Assembly: GCF_032229285.1 (NCBI RefSeq)
Contig: NZ_CP135084.1
Location: 1,550,001 to 1,614,000, forward strand
Origin: Rheinheimera sp. MMS21-TC3
Lineage (GTDB): Bacteria > Pseudomonadota > Gammaproteobacteria > Enterobacterales > Alteromonadaceae
Length of the DNA stretch: 64,000 nt
Direction: 5' to 3'
Positions 14,843 through 24,810 of this stretch are shown piece after piece. The notes beneath the pieces are model-generated. The model searched no databases. It was not told the DNA's origin and worked only from the letters and a program-made list of their open reading frames with translations. Both the position numbers and the translations under genes were made by a program. Positions within the stretch are counted from its first letter, which is position 1. The number at the start of each line of letters is the position of its first letter.

Positions 14843-17068
14843 ATGACGGAACCAGTTCATCCGTGGGTGGCGCAATTTCGCCAACGTATAATCGATCACG
14901 CTTTGCCTGATACTAGCTGGCAGAAGCAAACTGATATAGCTGATGCAATGCTACACCAATTATGGCATAGCCAACTTTGTAGCCGTTTGCTTGATTTGCA
15001 ATCACGCTTATTACAAGCAAAAGGCCAAAGTTTTTATACTATAGGTAGTGCAGGGCATGAGGGAAATGCGGCTATAGCAGCGGCATTACGCTTAACAGAT
15101 CCAGCATTTTTACATTATCGCAGCGGTGCTTTTTTTATTGAACGCAGCAAGCAGTTACCAGGCAGTACGCCGATTTATGATTTACTGCTATCTTTTTGTG
15201 CTAGCAGTGATGATCCTATATCGGGTGGCCGGCATAAAGTGTTAGGGAGTTTAGCTTTAAATATACCGCCACAAACCAGTACTATCGCCTCACATTTACC
15301 CAAAGCCATGGGGGCAGCTTTAGCTATAGATTTAAGCCGCCGACTACAGCTTGAAGGCAACTGGCCTAGTGATGCCATTGCTGTTTGTAGTTTTGGTGAT
15401 GCATCGGCCAATCACTCTACTGCCCAAGGCGCTCTTAATGCCGCTAGCTGGACAGCGTATCAACAAGTACCTATGCCGGCGCTGTTTGTATGTGAAGATA
15501 ATGGCTTAGGTATTTCTACGCCCACGCCTAATGGCTGGATAGAGCATGCCTTAGCTGATAGGCCAGCCTTAAAATATTTTGCAGCCGACAGTCGTGATTT
15601 AGCTCATACCTATAGTGTGGCTAAACGTGCGGCAGATTATGTGCGCACAACCCGTAAACCGGCATTGTTGCATTTATCTACCGTGCGTTTGTTTGGCCAT
15701 GCTGGCGCGGATACTGAAACCTCATATCGACATAAAACAAAAATAGCTGATGAGCTAGAGCTAGATCCATTATTAGCCAGTTCGGCCTTATTGTTAGCTA
15801 AAGGTATTATTAGCACAGAACAAATGCTGCAGCAGTTAGATGCCCTGCAACAACAAATTGTTCGGGTTGCGGCCGTTGCGGTAACTAAACCTAAGCTAAC
15901 TACAGCAGCTCAAGTTATGGCGTCTATAGCACCAGTAAAACCTGTGGTTGCATTGCCCGCTATTGCCGATAACGCCACGCGAGAAAAACTTTTTGCCTAT
16001 GACAAACATAACCAAGCAAAACCACAACATTTAGCTAAGTTACTAAACTGGACTTTGCATGATTTATTAGCTCAGTTTAAAAATACGGTGGTGTTTGGTG
16101 AAGACGTGGGTAAAAAAGGGGGTGTTTACGGAGTTACCCAGCATTTAATTCAAGCTTTTGGTAGCAATAGAGTTATCAATACTTTATTAGATGAGCAAAG
16201 CATTTTAGGCATGGCGATTGGTTTAGCTCAGCAAGGTTTTATTGCTATACCTGAAATACAGTTTTTAGCTTATGTGCATAACGCTGAAGACCAAATTCGC
16301 GGTGAAGCGGCCACTTTACCATTTTTCTCTAACGGTCAATATGCTAATGCTATGGTGATCCGCATCGCTGGTTTGGCCTATCAACGTGGTTTTGGTGGCC
16401 ATTTCCATAATGATAACTCCTTTGCCGTCTTTAGAGATATTCCGGGTGTTATTGTATTTTGTCCCTCCAATGGTCATGACGCTGCTTTACTATTACGCCA
16501 AGCAGTGCAATTAGCCCATGAACAAAAAAGGTTAGTTATATTTTTAGAGCCAATAGCCTTATATATGACGCGAGACTTGGCTAACACGGGTGATGGTTTA
16601 TGGCTAACTGATTACCCAGAGCCAGATACGGCTTTACCAGAATTTGGTGTGCCAGCGGTTTATGGGACAGGTAAAGAGTTAGCAATTATTAGCTATGCTA
16701 ATGGTTATTATTTAAGCCGCCAAGCTGAGCTAGAGCTAGAAGCACAAGGATATCAAATTCGAGTAATAGATTTACGTACCTTAGTGCCATTGCAAACAGA
16801 TAAAATTATAGCGGCGTTAACTGATTGTCAGCAGATCTTAATTGTTGATGAATGTCGCCGCCGCGGCTCGTTAAGCGAAGAGCTGTTTACGGCATTACAT
16901 GAAACTAAGCCTAATTATTTTACTATTCGCCGTTTATGCGCCGAAGATAGCTTTATTCCTTTAGGCAGCGCAGCTTATGCGGTACTGCCTTCTAAACAAC
17001 AGATTATTGAGCAAGCTTTAAGTATGTTAATGACTAAAGCGTTGCCAACCAAAGAGGGCTTAGCATGA
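14843..17068 (+). CDS. 2-oxoacid dehydrogenase E1, fused alpha and beta subunits
   Basis: A 741-residue thiamine-diphosphate enzyme. Residues about 40-330 resemble E1-alpha (GSAGHEGNAAIAAAL; TPP/Mg region FGDASANHS ... CEDNGLGIST), and about 400-735 resemble E1-beta (VVFGEDVGKKGGVYGVTQ; LIVDECRRRGSLSEEL). Such enzymes decarboxylate branched-chain or related 2-oxoacids and pass the acyl group to a lipoyl E2. No E2 or E3 gene is near, so partners must be elsewhere. The start at 14843 is preferred over 14825 because GGGAG lies before it. It overlaps the next gene by 4 bp. Confidence 0.85.
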   Translation: MTEPVHPWVAQFRQRIIDHALPDTSWQKQTDIADAMLHQLWHSQLCSRLLDLQSRLLQAKGQSFYTIGSAGHEGNAAIAAALRLTDPAFLHYRSGAFFIERSKQLPGSTPIYDLLLSFCASSDDPISGGRHKVLGSLALNIPPQTSTIASHLPKAMGAALAIDLSRRLQLEGNWPSDAIAVCSFGDASANHSTAQGALNAASWTAYQQVPMPALFVCEDNGLGISTPTPNGWIEHALADRPALKYFAADSRDLAHTYSVAKRAADYVRTTRKPALLHLSTVRLFGHAGADTETSYRHKTKIADELELDPLLASSALLLAKGIISTEQMLQQLDALQQQIVRVAAVAVTKPKLTTAAQVMASIAPVKPVVALPAIADNATREKLFAYDKHNQAKPQHLAKLLNWTLHDLLAQFKNTVVFGEDVGKKGGVYGVTQHLIQAFGSNRVINTLLDEQSILGMAIGLAQQGFIAIPEIQFLAYVHNAEDQIRGEAATLPFFSNGQYANAMVIRIAGLAYQRGFGGHFHNDNSFAVFRDIPGVIVFCPSNGHDAALLLRQAVQLAHEQKRLVIFLEPIALYMTRDLANTGDGLWLTDYPEPDTALPEFGVPAVYGTGKELAIISYANGYYLSRQAELELEAQGYQIRVIDLRTLVPLQTDKIIAALTDCQQILIVDECRRRGSLSEELFTALHETKPNYFTIRRLCAEDSFIPLGSAAYAVLPSKQQIIEQALSMLMTKALPTKEGLA

Positions 17069-18093
17069 AAAAAACAGCCTTAGTGGTTTGCCCCGGTCGT
17101 GGTACTTACAATAGAGCCGAACTGGGTTACTTAGCAAAATATGCAGCCAAGCAAGCGGCATTAATTAGTCAGTTTGATCAAACGCGTAATGCATTGAATA
17201 CAATGACAGTAACCGAATTAGACAGCCAAGCAACCTTTAGTAGCCGGATCCATTTAAAAGCAGATAATGCGGCAGCGTTAATTTTTGCCGCTGGGATCAC
17301 AGATTTTAAAGCAATTAATCGCGACAAATTTGATTTAGTGGCTTTAACCGGAAACTCCATGGGCTGGTATACCGCTTTAGGCTGTGCCGATGTATGGCAA
17401 GCTGATACGGCGATGCAGCTTGTTACTAGCATGGCTCAGTTAACGGCTAATGAAGCAGGTGCGCAGTTTATTTATCCGTTAGTAGATGAAAACTGGCAGT
17501 TTAGTGCTGAACGCCAGCAATTGATTAACAATCAAATTGCTAAGCATCAAGGCGAATTGTTTATGTCTATTTATTATGGTGGTTATGCGGTGCTTGCTGG
17601 TACTAAAGCGGCCGTTTCTGCGGCTATTGCTGCTTTACCACCTTGCGATGAACGATTCCCATTATTATTAAATGGTCATGCTGGTTTTCATACCCCATTA
17701 ATGCAAGCTGCATCTGATAAGGCGCTAAAGCAATGGCCAACTTCACACTTTGCTGCCCCTAGTTTACCGCTTGTAGATGGTCGAGGTCATATTTGGCCGG
17801 CTAATGTAAACAATGCCCAGCAATTACAGCAATACACCTTGCAACATCAAGTTTGTCAAAGTTATAACTTTTCACTTGCGCTACAAGTGGCCGTTAAAGA
17901 GTTTGCACCAGAACATCTAATTTTATTAGGGCCAGGTGGTAGCTTGGGTGGGGCAGTGGCTCAGAGTTTAATAAATATTAACTGGCATGGCTTAAGTTCA
18001 AAGCAAGACTTTGTGGCAGCACAGGAAGCTGAAGCAATGCCTTACATTCTTAGTATGGGCATTGATGAGCAAAGACAAAAAGTTATCAGTTAA
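17065..18093 (+). CDS. malonyl-CoA:ACP transacylase-like protein
   Basis: A 342-residue protein with an acyltransferase fold signature. LVALTGNSMGWYTAL at residues 91-105 is the nucleophile elbow, with Ser98 in place of the GHSLG serine of FabD, and CPGRGTY replaces the usual FPGQGSQ start. The later DGRGHIWP and LGPGGSLGG segments also fit the FabD-like family. It is translationally coupled to the fused E1 gene by a 4-bp overlap. It may move an acyl group made by E1 or consumed by GcdH, but the substrate cannot be read from the sequence. Confidence 0.65.
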   Translation: MKKTALVVCPGRGTYNRAELGYLAKYAAKQAALISQFDQTRNALNTMTVTELDSQATFSSRIHLKADNAAALIFAAGITDFKAINRDKFDLVALTGNSMGWYTALGCADVWQADTAMQLVTSMAQLTANEAGAQFIYPLVDENWQFSAERQQLINNQIAKHQGELFMSIYYGGYAVLAGTKAAVSAAIAALPPCDERFPLLLNGHAGFHTPLMQAASDKALKQWPTSHFAAPSLPLVDGRGHIWPANVNNAQQLQQYTLQHQVCQSYNFSLALQVAVKEFAPEHLILLGPGGSLGGAVAQSLININWHGLSSKQDFVAAQEAEAMPYILSMGIDEQRQKVIS

Positions 18094-18153
18094 ATAACCT
18101 AGCCTAAAAAGTAAAATTCAGTTAGCGTTAACTTTTGGCTATAGGAATTTCAA

Positions 18154-19161
18154 ATGAAAACGTTATTATTATCTATTGGTTTATTAGTATCGGCAAATGT
18201 AATGGCTAAGCAGCCGGCAGTACCTATTGGTATTGTGATACATGGTGGTGCTGGAACCATTGAGCGCAGTAATATGACTGAACAGCAAGAGAGTGCCTAT
18301 CATGCCACCTTAAAGCATGCTGTGAGTCAGGGTTATGCGGTTTTAGAGCAAGGCGGTAGTAGTTTAGATGCTGTCAGCGCAGCGGTGATAGTGTTAGAGG
18401 ACTCGCCATTATTTAATGCCGGTAAAGGTGCGGTTTATACTTGGGATGAAAGCCATGAGTTAGATGCCTCTATTATGGATGGTAGTAACCGCAATGCTGG
18501 CGCTGTAGCAAGTGTTACCAGAGTGAAAAATCCAATATTACTCGCAAGAGCAGTAATGGAGAAATCAGTACATGTGATGTTATCAGGCAATGGAGCAGAA
18601 CAATTTGCAGCTGAGCAGCAGTTGGATTTAGTTAAAAATAGTTATTTTGATACCGAATTTAGGTTAGAAGCCTTAAAAAAAGCAAAGCAATCAATCCAGC
18701 CGGCGCCGCACCAAGCTTATGTACCTTATGATCCCGCTTGGAAGATGGGTACTGTTGGTGCAGTGGCGATAGATAAACAAGGTAATTTAGCTGCAGCCAC
18801 ATCTACTGGTGGCATGACAGCTAAACGCTATGGCCGCATTGGTGATGCGCCTATTATTGGTGCTGGTAACTTTGCCGATAATGACAGCTGTGCAGTATCG
18901 GCCACAGGCCATGGTGAATACTTTATTCGCTATCAAGTTGCAGCAGATATTTGTGCCAGAGTAAAGTATCAGAATAAAACAGCAGCAGATGCGGCACATG
19001 AAGTTATAGCAGAGCTAAAGCAGATTGGCGGTGATGGCGGTGTTATTGTGGTTGATAATAAAGGCGAGTTAAGCTGGGCGTTTAATAGTCAAGGCATGTA
19101 TCGTGCTATGCAAACGCAAGGTAAAGCGCCGATCAGTGAAATTTTTCAAACTAAACAATAA
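18154..19161 (+). CDS. isoaspartyl peptidase / L-asparaginase, exported
   Basis: A 335-residue Ntn-hydrolase of the plant-type asparaginase family that removes beta-aspartyl residues from peptides. A signal peptide covers residues 1-18 (MKTLLLSIGLLVSANVMA), so it is periplasmic. VIHGGAGTI begins the mature enzyme. The autoprocessing nucleophile is Thr200 in WKMGTVGAVA, which becomes the N-terminus of the beta chain; STGGMTAKRYGRIGDAP and GTG-like loops follow. It is monocistronic in appearance. Confidence 0.93.
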   Translation: MKTLLLSIGLLVSANVMAKQPAVPIGIVIHGGAGTIERSNMTEQQESAYHATLKHAVSQGYAVLEQGGSSLDAVSAAVIVLEDSPLFNAGKGAVYTWDESHELDASIMDGSNRNAGAVASVTRVKNPILLARAVMEKSVHVMLSGNGAEQFAAEQQLDLVKNSYFDTEFRLEALKKAKQSIQPAPHQAYVPYDPAWKMGTVGAVAIDKQGNLAAATSTGGMTAKRYGRIGDAPIIGAGNFADNDSCAVSATGHGEYFIRYQVAADICARVKYQNKTAADAAHEVIAELKQIGGDGGVIVVDNKGELSWAFNSQGMYRAMQTQGKAPISEIFQTKQ

Positions 19162-19173
19162 CTTTGGTATAAT
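19144..19173 (+). promoter_or_regulatory. possible promoter for the CBS gene
   Basis: TTTCAA and a perfect TATAAT are 18 bp apart, at the end of the preceding gene and about 87 bp before the CBS-domain start codon. Confidence 0.4.
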
Positions 19174-19259
19174 AAAGATGTTTTAAACCACCAGAATATA
19201 GAATATCGGCTACTATTATAAAGAGCTTTTAATTTGCCTAATAAGAAAAAGAGGGGCCT

Positions 19260-19679
19260 ATGAATTCTTTAAAAGTAGCCGATTACATGCATCGCTATCC
19301 TGTTACCTTTACCGCCGATATGCCAATAGAAATGGCAGTTGATCGCCTTATTCAAGCTAAACAGCTAGGCGGGCCGGTAATTGATGCTGAGCGTAACATT
19401 ATCGGTTTTATTTCTGAGCAAGATTGTTTATCGCAAATGTTAATGTCAACCTACCATAATCAACAATCAAGCAAGGTTATGGATGCTATGCACAAAGAGG
19501 TATTAACGGTAAGGCCTTATGAAGATATTATCGATTTAGCCCAGCTTATGTTATTAGCTAAGCCTAAACTTTATCCTGTAGTGGATGATAATGAATGCTT
19601 AATTGGCATTATTTCTCGTACTGATGTGCTTGCTGCCATAGATAAAGAGCTGCATTCGCATTATGGAAAGGTGACTTAA
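19260..19679 (+). CDS. CBS-domain pair protein
   Basis: A 139-residue protein made of two CBS domains, about residues 1-60 (VADYMHRYPVTFTADMP ... GFISEQDCLSQML) and 70-135 (VMDAMHKEVLTVRPYED ... GIISRTDVLAAID). Such stand-alone pairs bind adenylates and act as regulators. No partner domain is attached and the neighbouring hrpA gives no clue to the target. GAGGGGCC just precedes the ATG. Confidence 0.9.
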   Translation: MNSLKVADYMHRYPVTFTADMPIEMAVDRLIQAKQLGGPVIDAERNIIGFISEQDCLSQMLMSTYHNQQSSKVMDAMHKEVLTVRPYEDIIDLAQLMLLAKPKLYPVVDDNECLIGIISRTDVLAAIDKELHSHYGKVT

Positions 19680-19722
19680 ACCTATAACGCTGGATTTTTA
19701 CCTACTGCTCTTGATAGCATGT

Positions 19723-19743
19723 TGCCCTCTATATACGAGGGCA
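19723..19743 (+). promoter_or_regulatory. hairpin covering the hrpA ribosome binding site
   Basis: A perfect 7-bp inverted repeat TGCCCTC/GAGGGCA with a 7-nt loop includes the GAGGG Shine-Dalgarno of the TTG start at 19749. In mRNA it would hide the ribosome site. The role is inferred. Confidence 0.45.
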
Positions 19744-19748
19744 CTGTT

Positions 19749-22700
19749 TTGACCGCAACTGAATTACCATCTGAAGAAGTAATACCAGCAATATCGACTT
19801 TATTTTCCCAGCTTGAGCATTGTCTATTAAGAGATCAATTTCGGCTGCGCCGCCGACTGCAAAACAGTAAAAAGCAAACAGATAAAAATAAACAGCATAA
19901 GCAACTAGCTAAAATTGCCCAAGATATTGCACGGTCAATGCAAATTAGGCAAAACCGAGCCCAGTCACTACCTAAAATAACTTATCCAGAGCAATTACCT
20001 GTCTCTGAGAAAAAAGAAGATATTAAAGCGGCTATTGCTGCCCATCAAGTGGTGATTATTGCCGGTGAAACCGGCTCAGGTAAAACAACCCAAATTCCTA
20101 AGATGTGTATCGAGCTAGGGCGGGGGGTTGCAGGCATGATAGGCCATACTCAGCCAAGGCGACTTGCTGCACGTAGTGTTTGCGATCGTATTAGTGAAGA
20201 GCTCAATTGCCAAGTGGGCCAGCAAGTAGGTTACAAAATTCGCTTTGGTGATCATACTAATGAGAACACCCATATTAAGTTGATGACCGATGGTATTTTA
20301 CTGGCAGAGATTCAACAAGATCGCTTTTTAAATCAGTACGATACTATTATTATTGATGAGGCCCATGAGCGCAGCTTAAATATCGATTTTCTGCTGGGTT
20401 ATTTAAAACAATTATTACCAAAAAGGCCTGACTTAAAGCTTATTATTACCTCTGCGACTATAGATCCTGAACGCTTTTCAAAGCACTTTTTTGATGCGCC
20501 TATTATTGAAGTCTCGGGCCGTAGCTTTCCTGTTGAAACCCGCTATCGCGCTATTGCCGATGATGAAGATATGGATCAACTACAGGCAATTTTTGATGCC
20601 GTTGATGAATTATATCAAGAGCCGCCGGGGGATATATTAATCTTCTTAAATGGCGAGCGAGAAATACGTGATACTGCTGAAGCATTAGAAAAGCGTAATC
20701 TGCCCCATACTGAAGTATTGCCTTTATATGCGCGACTCAGCGCCAGTGAACAAAACCGAATATTTCAAGGCCATAGTGGCCGGCGCATTGTATTATCAAC
20801 TAACGTGGCTGAAACCTCATTAACAGTACCGGGTATTCGCTATGTTATTGACCCTGGTACGGTGCGTATATCACGTTACAGTTATCGCTCTAAGGTGCAA
20901 CAACTGCCGATAGAGGCTATTAGCCAAGCTAGTGCTAATCAGCGTCAAGGCCGCTGTGGTCGTGTTGCTGCGGGCATTTGTATCCGCTTATACAGCGAAG
21001 AGGACTTTAAAGGCCGGCCAGAATTTACCGATCCGGAAATACTGAGAACTAACTTAGCATCCGTTATTATGCAAATGCTGGCGCTAGGTCTAGGCGATAT
21101 TGAACAATTTCCTTTTTTGCAAAAACCAGATAGCCGTTTTATTAATGACGGTGTTAAATTACTTGAAGAACTAGGCGCTATACCGCTAAATCGTGGCAAA
21201 ACAGGGTTACAGCTAACGGAACTAGGGAAAAAGCTGGCGCGTTTACCTATAGATCCGCGTTTAGCCAGAATGGTGTTAGCTGGCGCTGAAAAACAGGCTT
21301 TAGCTGAGTTGCTAGTTTTAGCCGCTGCCTTGTCAATTCAAGATCCGCGGGAGCGACCCTTAGATAAAAAACAAAAAGCTGATCAATGCCATGCCCGTTT
21401 TGCTAATCCTGATTCAGATTTTAGTAGCTGGTTATTGTTATGGCAGTACCTACAGCAGCAACAAACGGAGTTAAGCGGCAACCAATTTAGGCGTTTATGT
21501 AAGCAAGAATTTTTAAATTACCTGCGGGTGCGAGAATGGCAAGATTTAACCGCGCAATTGCAGCAATTAATGCAAGAGCAAGGTTATAAGCTTAACCAAC
21601 AAACGGCAGACTATGCTGCTATTCATCAAGCGGTATTAAGTGGCTTGTTAGGGCAAGTAGGCTTTAAAGACAGTGATGCCGACTATATGGGACCGCGGCA
21701 AACTCGGTTTTATGTTTTCCCTGGTAGCCAATTATTTAAACGTAAACCAAAATGGGTGGCAGCAGCAGAGTGGGTAGAAACCAGCCGCTTGTATGCCAGA
21801 ACACTAGCAAAAATAGAGCCAGAATGGATAGAACCATTAGCCGAGCATTTAGTTAATCGCAGCTATAGCGAGCCGCACTGGCAGAAAAAACGCGGCGCCG
21901 TTATAGCTTATGAGCAAGTCAGTCTATATGGCTTAATTATAGTTGCTAAACGCGCGGTACAGTTTAGTAAAATTGACCAGCAAACTAGCCACAAGATTTT
22001 TATTCGCGAAGCTTTGGTTAATCAAGAGCTAGGCACTAACGATAGCTTTTTAAGTTATAACCAGAAATTAGTAGATGATGTAACTGCATTAGAAGATAAA
22101 TCTCGTCGTCGTGATATTTTGGTTGATGAGGAAATACTTGCCGAATTTTACAGCCAACGCGTACCGGTTTGGGCTAATAACCGAATAGATTTCGCAAAAT
22201 GGTGGAAAGGGCAACGTAAAAAAGATCCTAGCTATTTAAACTTTTCCTTAGATAACTTATTAAACCGTGATGCCAGTGACATCACCGCGGATAAGTTTCC
22301 AGAAACCTGGCAACAAGGTAATTTTATCTTACCGCTAGAGTACCATTTTTCACCGGGTGAAGCCGATGATGGCATTAGTGTGTTAATTCCGCTGGCGCTA
22401 TTAAACCAAGTTGAAGACACTGGCTTTGATTGGCTTATTCCTGCACTTCGCCATGATTTATTAGTTGCTTTAATAAAATCGTTACCTAAACAATATCGGC
22501 GTAACTTTGTGCCTGCACCAAATTATGCAGATGCCTTGATGCAAAGCATAAGCCCAGATCAAGGCCCGTTATTAGCCACCATGAGTCAAAGGTTAAAGCG
22601 AATGTCGGGCATCACGATTCCAGATGATGCTTGGGACTTGGCTAGTATTCCGCTGCATTTAAAAATGAATTATAAAGTGGTTGATGAAAACGGCCATACT

Positions 22701-23654
22701 TTACAGCAAGGGCGTTCATTAGCGCTATTAAAGCAAGGCTTACAAGATGATGTGCAACAAAGTTTAAGCCAAGTAGCCGAGCAAGGTATAGAGCAAGATC
22801 AACTCACCCAGTGGAGCTTTGGCAAGCTGCCTAAAGAATATGTTAAAGTACAAGCGGGTTATGAAATTAAAGCCTTTCCAGCTTTAGTTGATGAACGTAA
22901 CTCTGTTGCAATTAAACTGTTAGACAACCCCATGTTAGCTGAGCAAACAACCCGTTTAGGCTTGCGGCGTTTATTGCTATTAAATATCCCTTCACCTGTT
23001 AAGTATTTACAAGAGTCCTTACCTAACAAAGCTAAATTAGGCTTATATTTTAATCCCTTTGGTAGAGTGTTAGAGCTAATTGATGATTGTATTGCTGCAG
23101 GGATAGATGCACTTGTTAAGCAAACTGCTTTACCAAGCTCAGAGAGCGAATTTGCGGTATTACGTGAAACGGTTAGAGCTGAGCTAGGTGATACGGTTCT
23201 TGCAATTGCTTTACAAGTAGAACAAATATTAAGCCTTTGCCATGCGATTCAAAAGAAACTAAAAGGCCGAGTCGATTTAGCACATGTCCAGTCGCAGGGG
23301 GATATTAAACAGCAACTCAATGAGTTAATTTTTAAAGGCTTTGTTAGTGCTCATGGCGCGGCTAAATTGAATGATTTAATTCGTTACCTGCAGGCTATGG
23401 AGAAAAGACTAGAAAAGTTACCAATTGATCCAAACCGCGATCGGTTACTAATGCATGAATATGCTAAAGCAGAGCAAGCTTACCAAAGTTTACTGGGCCA
23501 ATATGCAGATAAACCAATGTTACCAGATGAAGTGAAGGCTATATATTGGATGCTACAAGAGTTAAAAGTATCCCAACATGCTCAGCAATTAGGTACTGCT
23601 TACCCTATTTCTGTAAAACGTATTTTGTTGGCAGTACAAGAAATAAAAGTGTAA
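19749..23654 (+). CDS. hrpA: ATP-dependent RNA helicase HrpA
   Basis: A DEAH-box helicase of about 1,300 residues that acts on stalled ribosomes and mRNA. Walker A is GETGSGKT and the DEAH box is IIIDEAHERS (residues 116-123 and 213-216 counted from the alternative ATG at 19719). SATIDPERFS and the C-terminal DUF3418 region also fit. I place the start at the TTG at 19749, because GAGGG lies 7 bases before it and the N-terminus then resembles known HrpA. Starting at ATG 19719 would add ten residues. A hairpin covers the ribosome site (see 19723). Confidence 0.93.
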   Translation: MTATELPSEEVIPAISTLFSQLEHCLLRDQFRLRRRLQNSKKQTDKNKQHKQLAKIAQDIARSMQIRQNRAQSLPKITYPEQLPVSEKKEDIKAAIAAHQVVIIAGETGSGKTTQIPKMCIELGRGVAGMIGHTQPRRLAARSVCDRISEELNCQVGQQVGYKIRFGDHTNENTHIKLMTDGILLAEIQQDRFLNQYDTIIIDEAHERSLNIDFLLGYLKQLLPKRPDLKLIITSATIDPERFSKHFFDAPIIEVSGRSFPVETRYRAIADDEDMDQLQAIFDAVDELYQEPPGDILIFLNGEREIRDTAEALEKRNLPHTEVLPLYARLSASEQNRIFQGHSGRRIVLSTNVAETSLTVPGIRYVIDPGTVRISRYSYRSKVQQLPIEAISQASANQRQGRCGRVAAGICIRLYSEEDFKGRPEFTDPEILRTNLASVIMQMLALGLGDIEQFPFLQKPDSRFINDGVKLLEELGAIPLNRGKTGLQLTELGKKLARLPIDPRLARMVLAGAEKQALAELLVLAAALSIQDPRERPLDKKQKADQCHARFANPDSDFSSWLLLWQYLQQQQTELSGNQFRRLCKQEFLNYLRVREWQDLTAQLQQLMQEQGYKLNQQTADYAAIHQAVLSGLLGQVGFKDSDADYMGPRQTRFYVFPGSQLFKRKPKWVAAAEWVETSRLYARTLAKIEPEWIEPLAEHLVNRSYSEPHWQKKRGAVIAYEQVSLYGLIIVAKRAVQFSKIDQQTSHKIFIREALVNQELGTNDSFLSYNQKLVDDVTALEDKSRRRDILVDEEILAEFYSQRVPVWANNRIDFAKWWKGQRKKDPSYLNFSLDNLLNRDASDITADKFPETWQQGNFILPLEYHFSPGEADDGISVLIPLALLNQVEDTGFDWLIPALRHDLLVALIKSLPKQYRRNFVPAPNYADALMQSISPDQGPLLATMSQRLKRMSGITIPDDAWDLASIPLHLKMNYKVVDENGHTLQQGRSLALLKQGLQDDVQQSLSQVAEQGIEQDQLTQWSFGKLPKEYVKVQAGYEIKAFPALVDERNSVAIKLLDNPMLAEQTTRLGLRRLLLLNIPSPVKYLQESLPNKAKLGLYFNPFGRVLELIDDCIAAGIDALVKQTALPSSESEFAVLRETVRAELGDTVLAIALQVEQILSLCHAIQKKLKGRVDLAHVQSQGDIKQQLNELIFKGFVSAHGAAKLNDLIRYLQAMEKRLEKLPIDPNRDRLLMHEYAKAEQAYQSLLGQYADKPMLPDEVKAIYWMLQELKVSQHAQQLGTAYPISVKRILLAVQEIKV

Positions 23655-23702
23655 TAAATAATAATTAGTAACAGTAACAGTTTAAAAATTGAGGTAATCT
23701 TA

Positions 23703-23730
23703 ATAAAAAAGGGCAATAAAAATTGCCCTT
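23703..23730 (-). terminator. terminator for the outer-membrane protein gene
   Basis: The inverted repeat AAGGGCAAT/ATTGCCCTT with a 4-nt loop is followed on the minus strand by a T run (plus-strand A run at 23703-23708). It lies just after the minus-strand gene ending at 23754 and could also stop hrpA transcripts. Confidence 0.8.
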
Positions 23731-23753
23731 ATATTGGTCAGAATTAACTGAAA

Positions 23754-24548
23754 TTAAAATTGGCCAATAACAGCTAAAGAATATACTTTTATACCAGAGG
23801 TATCTGCATTGCTACCGTAACCAGCATTTAAAGCCCAGTTTTGATCGAAATAGTGTTTTGCATTTACAGTATAATTGTCAGCTTTATCATATTTAACGCC
23901 AAAAGACGTCATTTTGGTTAAGTAATAATCTGCACTTAAATTCCAGTTGTTAGTACCATCGTTATCTTCTAAGCCAAGACCTAAAGCGATGTAACTGGCT
24001 TCACCTAAACTTGCAAAATATTTAGTGCTGATAGAAAAGTAATCAAACTCATCGTCAACTTGTGCAGTAAAGCCGATATAATCGTTATTGTTTTGTAACT
24101 TATGATCATAACTGGCGGAGAATAAGAATGCTGTGCTGCTATTTTTAGGTTTAATAGCTTCAGCACGAACAATAAAATTATCAGCAAATAAATAGCCTAA
24201 GCCTAATGTGCTAGCATAAAAGCCACTAGTACGCTGATGGCTTGCAGAAACGACTAAATTATTTTCTGCGAAGTACTCACCACCGATAGCCCAAACGTTA
24301 TTATTGAATACACGGGAGAAATTAGCATCAATATTTGATACTTTATTGATGTATTCAAATTGATCCAAAGGACCTAAAGTCTGCTTTTTATCGAAGAAAT
24401 AAGTGCCCTTAAGATCCCAATTAGTCTTGCTGTCACCACTGAAGCGGACGTGATCAGCTTTTAATTCAGTGAATAATTGGTACTCTTCTGCTGCAATAGA
24501 AGCTGAAGCTGTTAAAGCGATAAAAGGCAGTACGTACTTAAATGTCAT
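23754..24548 (-). CDS. putative outer-membrane beta-barrel porin
   Basis: A 264-residue protein with a signal peptide (cut near ASIAA-EEYQ, residue 20) and alternating hydrophobic strands separated by short polar turns, ending in Phe (VIGQF) as outer-membrane barrels do. It contains about a dozen amphipathic strands with aromatic girdle residues. This fits the putative-porin family found in Shewanella-like bacteria. Cargo or function is not readable. It is a single gene with its own terminator. Confidence 0.75.
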   Translation of the reverse strand: MTFKYVLPFIALTASASIAAEEYQLFTELKADHVRFSGDSKTNWDLKGTYFFDKKQTLGPLDQFEYINKVSNIDANFSRVFNNNVWAIGGEYFAENNLVVSASHQRTSGFYASTLGLGYLFADNFIVRAEAIKPKNSSTAFLFSASYDHKLQNNNDYIGFTAQVDDEFDYFSISTKYFASLGEASYIALGLGLEDNDGTNNWNLSADYYLTKMTSFGVKYDKADNYTVNAKHYFDQNWALNAGYGSNADTSGIKVYSLAVIGQF

Positions 24549-24810
24549 TGTTAAACTTCCTGTTAATAATATAGATGATTCGAGCGGCGCGAATACTACA
24601 GCTTAATTTTAGCGATGTAAAACAAATGTAATCTAAGTGGCTATTTAATGTTCATTATGTATTGATTGTATTCATTTAGATGTTTTTTTGTTGTTTTTAT
24701 GGGTGTAATTTTATGGTTGTTCGTAAGGTTTTAGTTTTAGCTAACAATGAAAAATGGCATTATATAGACACTAGATTGATAAAAGTGCTTATGAAAATTA
24801 AAGGTGAACA

